Shown: positions 1 through 13,361, counted from the first letter of the stretch. The stretch: 64,000 bases of DNA from Serinus canaria (GCF_022539315.1 NC_066321.1:1855001-1919000), one strand, 5' to 3'. Notes: a model not told the origin generated them from the sequence alone. Numbers and translations are program-made.

Positions 1-179
1 CAGCAGAAAATTCCTGGCTCAGCATTCCCAACAACAAAACCTGGATGTCACCAACGCCATGCCTGAGCCAGACTTCTCCAAGGGGGAGGGAGGGAAAGGT
101 TTAACTGTCCCAGTGTTTAACTGTCCCAGTGTTTCAGTGGGGATCAGGATCAGGATGTTCCTGGTCCAGCCGTACTCAC
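1..179 (-). other. LYPD6B: LYPD6B intron downstream of Ly6 exon
   Basis: Intronic sequence after the donor at 179. A short tandem duplication of 'ttaactgtcccagtgt' lies at 101-133. Nothing else is recognisable. Confidence 0.7.
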
Positions 180-278
180 TTGCAGGACACCACCTGTCCT
201 CAGCCCAGCGGTTGCAGTCGTAGTTGTCCACGGCGTTGTCACAGGTGAAGCACTTGAAACTGTTTGGGAATGGGGTGG
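180..278 (-). CDS. LYPD6B: LYPD6B exon: start of Ly6/uPAR domain (99 nt)
   Basis: The acceptor TTTCCAAG is followed by the end of a Pro codon, then TPFPNSFKCFTCDNAVDNYD and CNRWAEDRWCPA, ending one base into the next codon before GTGAGTAC. LYPD6B is a GPI-anchored three-finger protein reported to modulate nicotinic acetylcholine receptors. The cysteine spacing CFTC...C...WC is the first loop of the Ly6 fold. It matches LYPD6B better than LYPD6 (DNYECNRWAPDIYC as I recall). Remaining exons, with the other cysteines and anchor signal, lie left of the window. Confidence 0.92.
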
Positions 279-839
279 CTTGGAAAGGGTTAAAAAGGCA
301 TTAGAATACAGCCAGGTGGGAAGCACTGAGAAAAAAACCAAAATGTTCCAAGTCGTGCTTGTGCAGGCAGGTGTTTACAGGAATAAATTATAGATGTTTA
401 CATCTTTTCACTGCTAGACAAATAAAACGAGCTTTGCAGAAAGATTTTTCTTTTCTCTCTGGGCTTGAACTCGAAATATCTCCTCGTGTTTTCACTCTCA
501 TAACCCAAAACTGAGGCAGTGCTGAGGAAAGCAGGGAAGAGGGAAGAGTTTATCTCCCTCCTCGTGGAGCAAACATAAATCTACATTTTCCTTTGATGGA
601 AAAACTGCATTCCCAGATCTTGATCTCCCACTCGGAAGGAGAAGTCGGATCCTTTAAACAAAAGCTCTTTTAAAACCTCATTTCCATCATTTCAGTGGAT
701 TCTTGGAAGGTGCAGGGTTCATTAGGGGCAGGTATTTCACTTTTATTAATTCCAGCTGTTATATCCTGGCTGCTCTAACCGTGCAGGTAATGCAAATGAA
801 GGGATGGAACACTGGTGATGCCAGATAAGAGGCAAAAAA

Positions 840-874
<35 letters not shown>

Positions 875-1321
875 ATGATGCCATTAGTGCCAACTGGCCT
901 CACAGGTCCCACGGCGTTTTTAATTACCTTCAGAGTGAATTAATTGCATGCAGCAACACCTATTCCTCCCCTTACAAAACCCCCAGCAAGATAAAAGAGC
1001 AGAACCACCTGCTCTGGATTATTTACAAGGAAATCGTTTCCTCGGCAGGGAGACAGAAAACAATACAAAAAAGCCCTTAAAGTGCCAAAGTCCTTGTGCA
1101 CTCTTTAATTTGGCGAGGATTTGATTTATTTCCATTTATTCAGCTTGTCAAACATGAAGGGCAAAGCGCTGTGGGGTGAGAAGGAGAATCTTTGTTTTAA
1201 AGCTCCTGTGGAGACCAAACAGCTGAAACGCAAAGAACTTGGGTAGGAGGGGGCAAAAATGACAGTTTTGAGGTAGAAAATACAGAAAAGGCCAGAATTC
1301 CACAAAAAGAAAGCCACTCAC
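279..1321 (-). other. LYPD6B: LYPD6B intron
   Basis: A 1043-bp intron with consistent phase across it (phase 1 donor, matching acceptor). It contains a (TAAA)n microsatellite at about 836-876 and is otherwise single-copy. Confidence 0.85.
836..876. repeat. (AAAT)n microsatellite
   Basis: About ten perfect copies of aaat. Confidence 0.95.
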
Positions 1322-1436
1322 GGTCTGGTGGAGGCCTGATGTTGTAGAAGTTGATGTTCTCAGCTGCAGCCCAAGGTCCCGAGAGGATGAGGAGCGGGAG
1401 GAGGGCTGCGGCCAGCGCGCGCCGCACCGCGCCCAT
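1322..1436 (-). CDS. LYPD6B: LYPD6B first coding exon: signal peptide
   Basis: The ATG at 1436-1434 has G at -3 and G at +4. It opens MGAVRRALAAALLPLLILSG then PWAAA, a clear secretory signal peptide with cleavage probably after AAA. Mature ENINFYNIRPPPD follows, and the exon ends one base into Pro before GTGAGTGG. Joining to 278 restores the LYPD6B motif RPPPDPTPFPNSFKC. An upstream in-frame Met exists, but candidate acceptors (CTGTGCAG just before CGATGG, and TTGCTGTTGCAG near 1472) lie between it and this ATG. Confidence 0.9.
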
Positions 1437-3294
1437 CGCTGCACAGGGAGAGCCCCAGCCCTCAGGCCTGCAACAGCAAGGGAACACATGGTGGGCACTG
1501 CTCAGTGGGAACGGTGAGGATCTGGGCTGTGGGATGATGGATTTGCTGCCCAATCCTGCCGGGAGCGTGGGGATGCAGCCGGGAGCGCCGGCGAGCGGAG
1601 CAAAGCTGAGCTGGTGGTGCCTTCTGCTGGCCAGAACCCCTCACCGAGGGCTGGGACTTGCACAATAAACTCAAGCTTATTCCTTTCACCTATTTGTCCT
1701 CCTGAGCCCTGAAAATTCCTCAAAAACCAGCAGGATTGAGGACCTTGAGATCCAGCTTGAGACAGCGTGGGACAAACAGCACCAAACGCAGAGAAATCTC
1801 AATTTCAACACCAACAACCAACCCCTCACCCGAGATAAACAAATTTCACTTCACTCAAGCTGCATCACCTGAATTTTAAGTGCACTTGGCACTGTCACAC
1901 CATTAAAATTTGTAAGTGTAAACTCAATTTATTTCCTTTGAAGTGCATCCCAAGGGAACGCCGAGGAAGGTGGCACAGACGTTTTGGACAAGGGCAGGGT
2001 GGAAAGTTCACAGGGATGAGATGCAAACACCCAAAAATTTATTTGGGGCCCCCCCGGCTGCTCTGCCAAGGCTTCAGAGAGAAGAACTGAACATTTTGCT
2101 CAGGTTGGTGTTCAGACTCCCACACCTCCAGACAAAACCAGGGAATTGTGGCAAATCCCAGCGACCCTGGAGCCTGGTTCAGATATTACAAACCACAACC
2201 TCGCTCCTCCCATGCAAATTCCCAGCAGGACAAACAAGCTGGAGTGGAGGCTCCTGCCAAACCAGAGCCAAAGGCATTCCCTCCAAACTTCTAGGCACAG
2301 CCTGGCCAGGCTGGAAATGGTGCTCAGCAGGAAATTCCAGGAATTTCCCTCTTTTCCTTGAGTTTTTTTGGATTGGTTGGGGTTTTTCCTTTTCCAGTGG
2401 AGATGCTTTTGCCAGCCAAGCAAACAGCAGAATGTCAGGAATTCTGAATTTTACTGTGAATTTAACCACACTGCCTGAGATCTGCTCAATCAAACCTTGG
2501 CTTTGTGGATATATTTCAGGAGATATCCCAAAGTCCCAGCCCACCTCTGCTCCCTGTGCACTTCCAACTCTCTTTTCCATAGGATGGTCCAGATTTCCTC
2601 TGGCTGCAGCCCAGGATCAGAAGGATTAGGCAGAAGAATCTGTGGAGAACAAACAGCAAGAGATCATCAAAATTCCGTTTTCAAGACACAAACTAGCATT
2701 AGATTTAGGTAAAAATCAGGATTTTACAATGAAATATTTGCAGAAGCACTTGAGCTACACAATGTGGCTCTCCCTGAGCGCTGTGGCAATGCAGAAATTG
2801 AGATTCCCTCCTTCCTGGGACAGTCCAGGGCCATAAAAGACAAATAGAAGACAAAAAGTGAAGTTTCCTCCAGGAAAACCACAACTGAGGGGGTGGCCTG
2901 GGTGGGACCACAGCAGTGAACATTCCCATTCCACAGATTCCCCAACTTTCCCCAGGATTCTGCCCAAAACAGCAGCACAGGTCGGCAGCAAGGGAAACCT
3001 GAGGGAGTGAACACAAACCAGTGAGAGGCTGGTGAACAAACTGGTCCTCCCAGCGTGTGGAGCTGACCCAACTCCTGGAATTCCAGGTAATTCCAAGGCT
3101 GCAATCTCCAGAGCCACGTTCCTGATCCCCATCACCTCATCCTCGTGCGCCTGCACCATCAGGGTGCAGATTTCCTGACTCCAAGAGGGCTCCAAACCTT
3201 AAAAATGCCCGAGGGATGCTGGTGACCAGAGGAGAGGAGTCTCTTCTGTGCCTCAAGTCCTCGCTCTCCTTCCTGGAGCCCTTGCAAACAACTG

Positions 3295-3470
3295 TTTATC
3301 CTGGAATTCCAGGATGGTCTGGGGTGGAAGGGAATTTAAAGCTCACCTAGTTCCACTTCCCTTCCACTTCCACACCTTCAGCATGCTCCAAGCCCTTCCA
3401 ACCTGGCCTGGGACATTTAAATCCTTGGAATATCCTGATTATATCCTTGGAACAGCTCAAACAACCCAGT
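3295..3470 (-). mobile_element. CR1 LINE 3' fragment
   Basis: Reads ccaggatggtctggggtgga, then 'ctccaagcccttccaacctggcctggga', the antisense of the bird CR1 3' end. No coding part remains. Confidence 0.75.
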
Positions 3471-5394
3471 TTGATCAAGAACTTCCCAAAATTACAGCAC
3501 ATTTCGAGCGTTTGTAAATGATTCCCATTTCACTCTGCAGGAAGGGAGGGAATTGAATCACCCCAGCATTTCCAAGGCTTCTCTCCTTGCCCTGTGTTTG
3601 CTGCTGGCTCGAGGAAACTCTGCCTTTCTGGGCTGTAACGGGATCTGAAGCACCTGGGCAGAAGAAAAGGCACAATTCCACTCGGGCCAGTTTGCTGCTC
3701 CCCCCTGCTCCCTCCCCGAGGCTCCTCTGGCTTTCCCTCGTGCCAAATGGAAAATCTGAGGGAATATAAACACAAAAAAGGTGACTCTGGCTGGGGGCAG
3801 GGCTCAGTAAATCGAGCTCCCAACCTGCTGCAGTCAGAGGTGTCCCTGTTTGCCAGGCAGGCCAATAAATTATGGATGCTGTTTGCCGTGGCTTGGTTAC
3901 ACAGCTGCACCACAAACAGGCAAACAAGGAAATATTGGCCCAAAAACGGCTTTCACCTCTCCCCCAGGACCTTCCAAAAGCTTATTTTCTTCCCCAAACC
4001 TTACCTCTGTCGAGCTGGCAGATAATATTATCTAGCAGAGTGATTAAATGTTTCATTAGGCCCAATTAGGAGCTCTCATTAATGAGGGGTGGGGGGGATG
4101 TCACAACATGGAAGATTAACTTTATATAAACAGGAGCAAGCAGGGAGCTCCAGCTTTCCTGGGGGAGGGAACACGACCCAAAAGGGAAGGGCTGGCTGCT
4201 CTAAAAACCCCTTTGACCAAAACCCAGCTCAAGAAAACCACCAGGAGTGCAGTGGCTGAAGGAATTCAAATATTCCAGAGGTCTGGGACATGCAGGGTGG
4301 GATGGAAAAGTGGGAAGCAGCATCCCAGAAAAATTCCAGCCTGTTTTTGCTGGCAGGCTCGGTGGAGGATTAGCAGATGGAACACCAGATATGGAATGCA
4401 AATGCAGCTTCCTGCTGGCATTTAGAGGTGAGCAGTTTTCAGGTGCTGTCAGACAACTGCAAACGCCTCTGCTGAGGTTGGTAAATTGCATTTCAGGACA
4501 CGGGAGCTCCACAGGCAGAAAGGAATTTTCTCTTTGGGGCTGGAGAGGTAAAACCCAACACCTGACCCAGCTCTGCCACAAATCCCAAAGGCCACAGAGG
4601 AAATTCAGTTTGGCTGAAAGGGCACAAAGAGCTCCCTGGCTGCCCCGACCTCGTGTTCTCCTCTGGACACCATTTAATTCCTGAAAACCCAGCCAGAAAA
4701 CAAGTGCTCAAGACAAATTTATAAAAACCCCCAAATCTTCTTTAGGAAACAAGCAGACACGTTAAAAATGAAAAGGTGGGGAAAAGTGAATATTTGGACT
4801 TAATTAAATAAAGATTAATAATTAAATAATTAACTAAAGATTAAAGCACCCCAAAAATTATCGCAGACCTGCAAATTTTTAAACTCTTTGCCACAGAAGT
4901 TTCATCTTTTTTTTTCCCCCTGCTGAGTTAAGTCTGTATTTTTTTTTCACCTCTTGCCTCCCAGCACGTTATCATCAGCACAACACACCCCAGAAAATGG
5001 ATTTGACATCCCACTGACAGACATCTGCAAGGAGCAGCAGCGACAGAATCCAAGTGAACTCACCCTCGGCATCTTTGAGCACCACAATTTCCTCTGGCTG
5101 CACCCAGAGCCCCGTTTGGAAGGAAAATTTGGCCTCAATCACCAGAAATTACCGAGCTCCTTATCTGAGATCTTGTAGAAGTGAGGTTTTAGCTCGGGGG
5201 AGGATGCTGGCACGGGAGGTGTCTGAGTGCACCGAGCCCAGGAGATGATTTCAGCAGGAAAATAATCCCTGATGGACACGATAAACCTGGGGAGCACCGC
5301 TGGGGTGAGGGAGCTGGAAACAGGGAGTGAAAAGGGCATCATTCCCTTCCCAGCTCCAACTGACATTCAGCCTCAAATCCAGAACCCCCACCGT

Positions 5395-5513
5395 GGGTGG
5401 ATGGAGGGAGGGATGGAGGGAGGGATGGAGGGAGGGATGGAGGGAGGGATGGATGGAGGGATGGATGGAGGGATGGATGGATGGATGGATGGATGGATGG
5501 ATGGATGGATGGA
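5395..5513. repeat. (GGAT)/(GGAGGGAT) tandem repeat
   Basis: A 12-bp unit ggagggatggag passes into pure tetranucleotide atgg. The long plus-strand frame through it is a repeat artefact. Confidence 0.95.
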
Positions 5514-7730
5514 ACAAGTTAATTTAAAAAATTTAAAATAATGTTTAAACCTCTCATGTTCTCAGGTGTCTCTTCTCATTTCCCAGGTTCCATCCAGGCA
5601 CCTGCTGAGGCCCCATTTGCCCCTGGCAGCTTCCAGGGAATTCTCCTGCTCCTTCCTCTGCTCTGAAATAAATTTCACTGCAAACATTGGCTGGGTCTCA
5701 CTCTGTCACAGAATAAAAATCGCCTGGAATTTCATTTCTGGCAAAGATTTCCCAGATTTTCCAAACAAAGAAAAGTTTCTGGTGCTGGTTTGGCTTGGGT
5801 TTTTTTCCCTGCCCTCCAAAAAAACAAGCAGGTGCACATTTAAAATATTTTAATTGCCCCAATTTGCTCCCATGCCCATAATACAAATGAAGGCCTGGAA
5901 TCCACAAATAAAATCCCCAAATACTTCCAAAGCTGCCCTTTTTAAACAGGAAAATCCACAGGGTTTGATTTATGTCCCCTTGCTGTCGCTCCCATCACTG
6001 CACTGAGGTCTATCATTTCCAAATATTGGTCCCTGCTGTTCAAAGAAAAGGCAATAAAATCAATTTCAGGGCACATTTTATTGCCATTCCTGCTGACAGG
6101 CTAAAATCTGCACCCCTGTCACAGTTCTTGGCCTTTTCAAATCTGTTTCCATGTCAGGAGCTTAATGAGCAGAAAACCAAACAAGAACTCCAAAGATCAA
6201 TGTCATTCAACAAAACCTTTTGCCTTTTCTGTTGAACATTCTTGAGGAGACAACGATGACAGATTGGATGTCAAGACCTTTTACATTTTTTCCTAACTAT
6301 TTAATTTTTTTTAAAAAAACTCTTAAAAATAAGCTTGGCTGCTTGGAGCTTAGGCAATGTGAAAGCCAAAGCCCTGGAATCCAAAACACACTTGGCTTTC
6401 ATCTGAGGTTTATTTAGCAACTCTTGTTTCTTATTTCAGGGGTGTAATCTGATTTTATTTATAGAAACACCTTTTTTCATTAGGCTAATGTAAACATTCA
6501 GGTGTTTCATTGTGGTAATTCCTCCAAGACAGCCAACGTGGAGCTGACACAATTCAGGCTGAGCACAGCAAGGCCTGGCTTTGGAATTCCCAGCCCAGCA
6601 TCACTCCTGGCTGCTGTTTGCTTCTGGAAAACCCCTGCCCCAGCCTGAGCCCTGCCCTGCACTGATCCATCACCCACAGAGGAGCCTCCCTGTGCCACGG
6701 AAAATGGAATTCAGTCCAAACAACCATCCTGCTGCTTTTCCAGAGAATTTCCAGAGCCAATTTTCCAGAGCCAATTTCTCAGCACTGAAGTCACAGGGGG
6801 AAACAGGATCTTAAGGTTTTGAGTTGTTACAAGCCTGAGCAATTAAATCTCCCACAGAAAACACATTAATTGTGTCCTAAGAGCTGCTGAGGTGAGGAAA
6901 GATTAACAACCCTGGCATTTACCAGCCTGGCATAGCTACAGGCACAGGGAATGTTCTCTGCCTGCTGCACTGGGGGATTGCAGTGCACAGTGAATATTCA
7001 CAGCCTCAGGCTCTCCCATTGAACCAGAAAATAACAATTCCAGCTTTCCAAACCACTGGTCACTGCAGGGACAGGTCAGCCCTCTGGCAGGGAGGGCTCT
7101 GGGGGTTTTGTGCACACCCAGGAGGGCAAAATGCAGCCAGGCTGCCAATCCTTCCCATTCCAGTCCTTTCCCACCAGCAGAGAGGCTGAAAAACCCCTGA
7201 ACTGCAGTGGAACCACTCCAGACCCGAGTCCTGACCTCCATGGCATTCCCAGACATCAATCCAGCAGCAGGAATTATTGCTGGGGTTGGACTTGGGGAGT
7301 GGAGCTGGTCTGGAGAGCACAGAATGTTCTCAGCTGGGAGGGACCTACCAGGATCATCAGGGCCAGCTCTCAGGTGAGTGACCCACGATCACAGGATGGT
7401 TTTTTACAGATATTAAACAGCAATTCTTTACAAGCACCTGGGTTTATATCCACAAAAGGAATTTATGTTTTTAAAAAACAGGAAAAAACTCAGAGCAACG
7501 AAAAAGTGCCAACTCCACATTCACCCTCTCAGTTCCTACCAGGATTCTCCAGGCACCTCGAAGTTTTCCATGCTGTAATCACACGAAATTCAGATCCCAG
7601 GCACACCCAGAGCTGGCAGGTCTGAGCAGCTCCCACCCCTCTCCCAGCTCAGCCTCCTGCCTGTGCTCACAGGCCCTTCCAGGGCTCCATCGGGGCTGAT
7701 CCCGATGGCCCCGGGACAGATCCAGGCTGG

Positions 7731-8188
7731 AGAGATGCCTTGGGAGGCTGCTCCAGAGCAGGGGCTGGGCAGAGTCCCAGAATAAAGCAGGGATTGATTC
7801 AAGGATCTCCTCCATGGACCCACCTGGGGCAGCACCAGAGCCCAGCCAGGGCTGCCCCCAAGATGACCCAAAATGGCCCCAAAATGCACCAGCGCTCCCG
7901 GGGTCTCTCCCTGGGATCAGCTCTGCTCCATTCCCACCTTGCAGTTCATTGTCCCAGCCCAGCTTTAGCCCAGGCACTCCCACCCTGCTTGTTTTTCTCT
8001 CTCCAGCCCACGGGGTTTGTGCTCCTGGGCTGGGATTTGGCTCATTTGTCCTTGGTGCCCAGCTGGAGCAGGAATTGTTTTGTCTCCCTGCTCTGGGCAC
8101 AGAGCTCACCATCCCTCAAACATGATCCCTTTTCCACTGAAGCAGCACAGAGCCTGAAAATTAGGAAAAGCTGAACCTGAGGGAATAA
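7731..8188. mobile_element. LTR-like element, copy A (diverged)
   Basis: Same family as copies at 19970, 50682 and 58970: it shares gatgccttggga, cagaataaagcagggattga and the block ending gaaaagctgaacctgagg. A possible 4-bp target duplication ctgg flanks it (7727-7730 and 8189-8192). The terminal bases have decayed and a stretch near 8100-8150 differs from the others. Confidence 0.65.
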
Positions 8189-8521
8189 CTGGTGAAGGGG
8201 CTCTGTCCCTCCTGGGAGCTCCACCCAAAGGAGTTCAACAACACTCAGGTGTGGGAGATGTCAGGGAATTCCTGCTGGATTTGTGTGGTTTCTCCAAGGC
8301 AGTGTTCTATCAAACACCACGGAATAAATTCCTATTTATAGGAGTATAAATAAATAATATAATTATGGGATTTTATTTATGGAAACTGAGACAACTTGTA
8401 GGAAACAACAAAGATCCATCCTGCAAACAGGAAGGGCCCAGAAACACAGAGAGAATCACACACAGAGAAAAATTAATACAAAAAGACACCCACAAAAAGT
8501 CACACAGAGCAAGTCTCACAT

Positions 8522-8672
8522 ACAGATGGGAATGAGGCACAGCAGAGAAGCCACCAAGGGAATGGTGCTCCAGGAAACCCAGGCTAATCTTAGTGGTGTG
8601 GAATAAAGACTGGAATTGTCAAGGATGGAAAGTCCTCCTCAGATCATCACATGCAGCCATTCCCAGCTCTGA
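8522..8672. repeat. Direct repeat flanking the array cluster, left copy
   Basis: Begins gatgggaatgaggcacagca and matches 13362-13506 with few differences, including 'gtgctccaggaaa' and 'gtggaataaaga'. Either a local duplication or two copies of an interspersed repeat, the right one continuing into CR1-like sequence. Confidence 0.85.
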
Positions 8673-8689
8673 TCCACACAAACACTCAG

Positions 8690-11085
8690 AGAAAGAGAGG
8701 AAAACACACAGAGAGACACACAGAGAGACTCACACACACCCAGGGACTCACACACACAGAAAACCTCTCACTCACTCACAGACAGACTCCGAGAATGACA
8801 CCCACACTGACTCACACACAGAAATCACACAGACACAGAAATCACACAGACACAGACACAAAGACAGAAAAATCACACAGAGAAACACAATCAGACACAA
8901 ACACACTCAATCACACACAAACACAATCAGACACACACACTCACACACAGAAAAATCACACACAGAGAAACACAAATCACACACAGAGAAACACAAATCA
9001 CACACAGAGAAACACAATCAGACCACACACTCACACACAGAAAAATCACACACAAACACAATCAGACACAAACACTCACACACAAAAAAATCACACACAC
9101 AGAAACACAATCACACACACAGAAACACAGAGACACACTCACACAAACACAATCAGACACAAACACACTCACACACACAGAGAAATCACACACACGGAAA
9201 CACAATCAGACGCACACAATCACACACACAGAAAAATCACATACAGAAACACAAATCACACACACAGAAAAATCACACAAACACAATCAGACACACACTC
9301 ACACACAGAAAAATCACACACACAGAAACACAATCAGATACAAACACACTCAATCACACACACAGAAAAAGCACACACACAGAAACACAGATACAAACAC
9401 AATCACACACACAGAAAAATCACACACAGAAACACAAATCACACACACAGAAACACAATCAGACACACACACTCACACACAGAAAAATCACACACAAACA
9501 CAGACACAAACACACTCAATCACACACACAGAAAAAGCACACACACAGAAACACAAATCACACACACACACAATCAAATACAAACATACAGAGAAACCAC
9601 ACACAGAAGCTGACACAGAAGTCACATGCAGAAACACTCATACACAGAAATTACTCACACAAACACAATCAGACACCCAAACAGACACAAACACACTCTC
9701 ACACACAGAAATCACACACCCAAACACAGAAACACAATCAGACACAAACACACTCACAGAAATCACACACAGAAACACGCATGCAGAAACACACTCACAC
9801 ACACAGAGGAAGACACACACAAAATGACCCTGTCACACAAGACACCCACACAGGCACACAGGCACACAGACACAGACACACACACACAAAGACTCTGAAA
9901 GATTCACACACAGACCTCACACACCCCCCAAAAAGGCTCACACTCACACAGACTCACAGACAGAGAAATTACTCCCAGAAAGACACACACAGGAAAAGGC
10001 TCCACACACCCCCAAAAAGATTCCACAGACTGCACACTGATTCTACACACGGAAATCACACACAGAGAAAAGCTCCACACACCCCCAAAAATATTCTACA
10101 CTCACACAGACTACACACTCTACACACACAAAAATCACAAACCCACCCACACACACACAGAAATCACACAGGAAGAGGCTCCACACACCCCTAAAAATAT
10201 TCTCCACTCACACAGACTACACAGAGATTCTGCACACACAGAAATCACACACACACACATAAAAATCTCACCCACAGAAAAATCACACCCACAGAAAAAT
10301 CACACCCACAGAAAAATCACACCCACAGAAAAATCACACCCACAGAAAAATCACACACACAGAAAAATCACACACACACGAAAATCACACACACACGAAA
10401 ATCACACACACACGAAAATCACACACACAGAAAATCACACACACACGAAAATCACACACACACAAAAATCACACACACAGAAAAATCACACACACAGAAA
10501 AATCACACACACAGAAAAATCACACACACACGAAAAATCACACACACACGAAAATCACACACACATGAAAATCACACACACATGAAAATCACACACACAC
10601 ACACACACAGAGAAATCACACACAGAAAAGCTCCACACACCCCCCAAAATATTCTACACTCACACAGACTGGACAGAGATTCTACACACACAGAAATCAC
10701 ACAGGAAAAGGCTCCACAAACCCCTAAAAAGATTCCACAGACTGCACAGATTCTACACACAGAAATCACACACACACACACACAAAATCAGACACAAAAA
10801 TCACACACACACACAGAAATCACACAGGAAAAGGCTCCACACACCCCTAAGAAGATTCCACAGATTGCACAAATATTCTACACACAGAGAAAAGCTCCAC
10901 ACACCCCCAAAAAATATTCTACACTCACACAGACTGCACAGAGATTCTACACACACAGAAATCACACATCCACACAGAAATCACACCCACACAGAAATCA
11001 CACATACACAGAAATCACACACAGGAAAAGTCTCCACACCTCCCCAAAGAGATTCCACCCTCACCCACAGAAAAGCCCCACACTG
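8690..11085. repeat. CA-rich minisatellite with higher-order structure
   Basis: About 2.4 kb built from cacacacagaaaaatcacac-type units. Three zones can be seen: loose units with 'aacacaatcagacac' (8800-9900); a regular 17-bp zone 'acacccacagaaaaatc' and 'cacacgaaaat' (10255-10600); and a longer unit containing 'ggctccacacaccc', 'atattctacactcacacag' and 'gattctacacacac', recurring about eight times between 9990 and 11040. A 533-codon open frame of His/Thr-rich repeats crosses it and is not a gene. Confidence 0.95.
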
Positions 11086-11219
11086 ACACAGAGACCCCCC
11101 CCACACCCCAAAAAGCCTCCAGGCTGCACAGAGAGCCCAGCATCCCCTGGCAGGGGAGCAGCACCTGCACTGCAGGCTTGGGTTCCCTTTCCCAGCTCTT
11201 TTCTCCAGGGACTGTGGCA

Positions 11220-11615
11220 CATAAAACATCCTGGCATTCCCAGGCACCAAAAAAACATCCTGGCATTCCCAGGCACTAAAACATCCTGGCATTCCCAGGC
11301 ACCTAAAAAACATCCTGGCATTCCCAGGCACATAAACATCCGGCTTCCAGCACAGAAACATCCTGCATCCCAGGCACATCCTGGCATTCCCAGGCACAGA
11401 AAACATCCTGGCATTCCCAGGCACCTAAAACATCCTGGCATTCCCAGGCACAAAAAACATCCTGGCATTCCCAGGCACCTAAAACATCCTGGCATTCCCA
11501 GGCATCTAAAAAACATCCTGGCATTCCCAGGCACCTAAAACATCCTGGCATTCCCAGGCACCTAAAACATCCTGGCATTCCCAGGCACATAAAACATCCT
11601 GGCATTCCCAGGCAG
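11220..11615. repeat. 27-bp minisatellite
   Basis: About 14 copies of a unit containing catcctggcattcccaggca, separated by short A-rich linkers of varying length. Two copies near 11338-11390 are degraded. Confidence 0.95.
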
Positions 11616-12029
11616 CACCAAGGCCTCTGGTAAAGCAGGACAAAGCTCCCCATTTCCAGAGAGAGGTGGATTTAAAGGTTGTTTTTCCCTCTCCTCCCTC
11701 TCCACAGCCCCAGGCAGCTTCCCACAGGTAGGAGGAGGCCCCTGGCAGCTGCTGTGAATTCCCTGCCATCAGCAAAGAATCCCAAACACGGATTTGAGGG
11801 TCCCTAAAACGTGGCCTTCCCTGGATTTCCCTGCTGTGTTAAGGGCTGCTTTCAAATGTGTCAGAGTTTTCAGGGGCTCAGAGCTGGGCAATCAATGACT
11901 GTCAGAGCAGGGAAAATGCATTTCATGAGCTCAGCACTTCTGACCCTGATTAACAATTCACCCTCCTCCAGTCAGACTCACCATGGATTAACCACTGCAG
12001 CCTTGGTGCAGAAAGGGACAACTCAGGGA

Positions 12030-12970
12030 AAGAAACCCAAATAAACACGAGTTTAACATCCTCAGGTAAAGAAACCCAAATGAACACGAGTTTAACATTC
12101 TCAGGTAAAGAAACCCAAATAAACACGAGTTTAACACTCTCAGGTAAAGAAACCCAAATAAACACGAGTTTAACATCCTCAGGTAAAGAAACCCAAATGA
12201 ACAGGAGTTTAACATCCTCAGGTAAAGAAACCCAAATTTACAGGAGTTTAACATTGTCAGGTAAAGAAACCCAAATAAACAGGAGTTTTACATTGTCAGG
12301 TAAAGAAACCCAAATAAACACGAGTTTAACATTGTCAGGTAAAGAAACCCAAATGAACAGGAGTTTAACATCCTCGGGTAAAGAAACCCAAATGAACAGG
12401 AGTTTAACATTCTCAGGTAAGGAAACCCAAATGAACAGGAGTTTAACATTGTCAGGTAAAGAAACCCAAATGAACACGAGTTTAACATTCTCAGGTAAGG
12501 AAACACAAATGAACAGGAGTTTAACATTGTCAGGTAAGGAAACCCAAATGAACATGAGTTTAACACTGTCAGGTAAAGAAACCCAAATGAACAGGAGTTT
12601 AACACTCTCAGGTAAAGAAACCCAAATGAACAGGAGTTTAACATTGTCAGGTAAGGAAACCCAAATGAACATGAGTTTAACACTGTCAGGTAAAGAAACC
12701 CAAATGAACAGGAGTTTAACACTCTCAGGTAAAGAAACCCAAATCAACAGGAGTTTAACATCCTCAGGTAAAGAAACCCAAATGAACACGAGTTTAACAT
12801 CCTCAGGTAAAGAAACCCAAATGAACAGGAGTTTAACATTGTCAGGTAAAGAAACCCAAATCAACAGGAGTTTAACATCCTCAGGTAAAGAAACCCAAAT
12901 GAACAGGAGTTTAACATTCTCAGGTAAGGAAACCCAAATGAACAGGAGTTTAACATTCTCCCAGAAGACA
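12030..12970. repeat. 39-bp minisatellite
   Basis: About 24 copies of a unit with aaagaaacccaaatgaacag followed by gagtttaacattgtcaggt. Units vary at a few fixed positions (atg/ata, ttg/tcc/ttc, cacgag/caggag). Because 39 is a multiple of three, both strands stay open for 200-320 codons; these are not genes. Confidence 0.97.
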
Positions 12971-13361
12971 ATAACAATTTATAGGGGCACAGCTGTCAGA
13001 AAAATCCTGGAGGGATTTCCCCTTATTTCCTTTTCCAGAGAATAAATCCCAGATTCCCCACACCAAGCCATGCTTTATGTGTATCTCCATCTTCCTGCAG
13101 TAGTAAAATGAGCAAACCTGAAACTCTCAGAGGAACTTTACAGCCCATTTTATGGATTTCCCTTTGATGAGCTGCCATTCCAGCAGGCAATCTCAGCTCT
13201 GTACCTTTGCTCCTCCTCTGCTCAGCCCCACCCATTTCCAGGCTGGCTGTGGGAACAGCAGGAGCTGGGAATTTGCCAGGCATCTCCCATCAGGAATGCT
13301 CCCAGCAGGGAGCCAAACCCCACAAGGACTGGGTCCAAATCCATCGAGGAGAGAAGTAAAA

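Larger units (their letters stand above)
1437..8521. other. LYPD6B 5' intron, right part up to the tandem-array cluster
   Basis: No coding exon was found on either strand. Contents are single-copy sequence, a CR1 fragment at about 3295-3470, a GGAT array at 5395-5513, a CR1-like fragment at about 7310-7400 and an LTR-like element at about 7731-8188. The acceptors near 1472 and 1439 lie at its left edge. Confidence 0.6.

Noticed and set aside
8593..10194. 533-codon open frame rich in His, Thr and Gln
   Set aside because: It coincides exactly with the CA-rich array. Several frames are open together and there is no start context, splice site or domain.
8690..12970. CRISPR-like arrays
   Set aside because: Repeats have no unique spacers of constant length, units are contiguous, and the DNA is a vertebrate chromosome.
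12080..13045. 321-codon repeat frame on the plus strand and 208-codon frame on the minus strand
   Set aside because: The 39-bp unit is a multiple of three, so open frames on both strands follow automatically.
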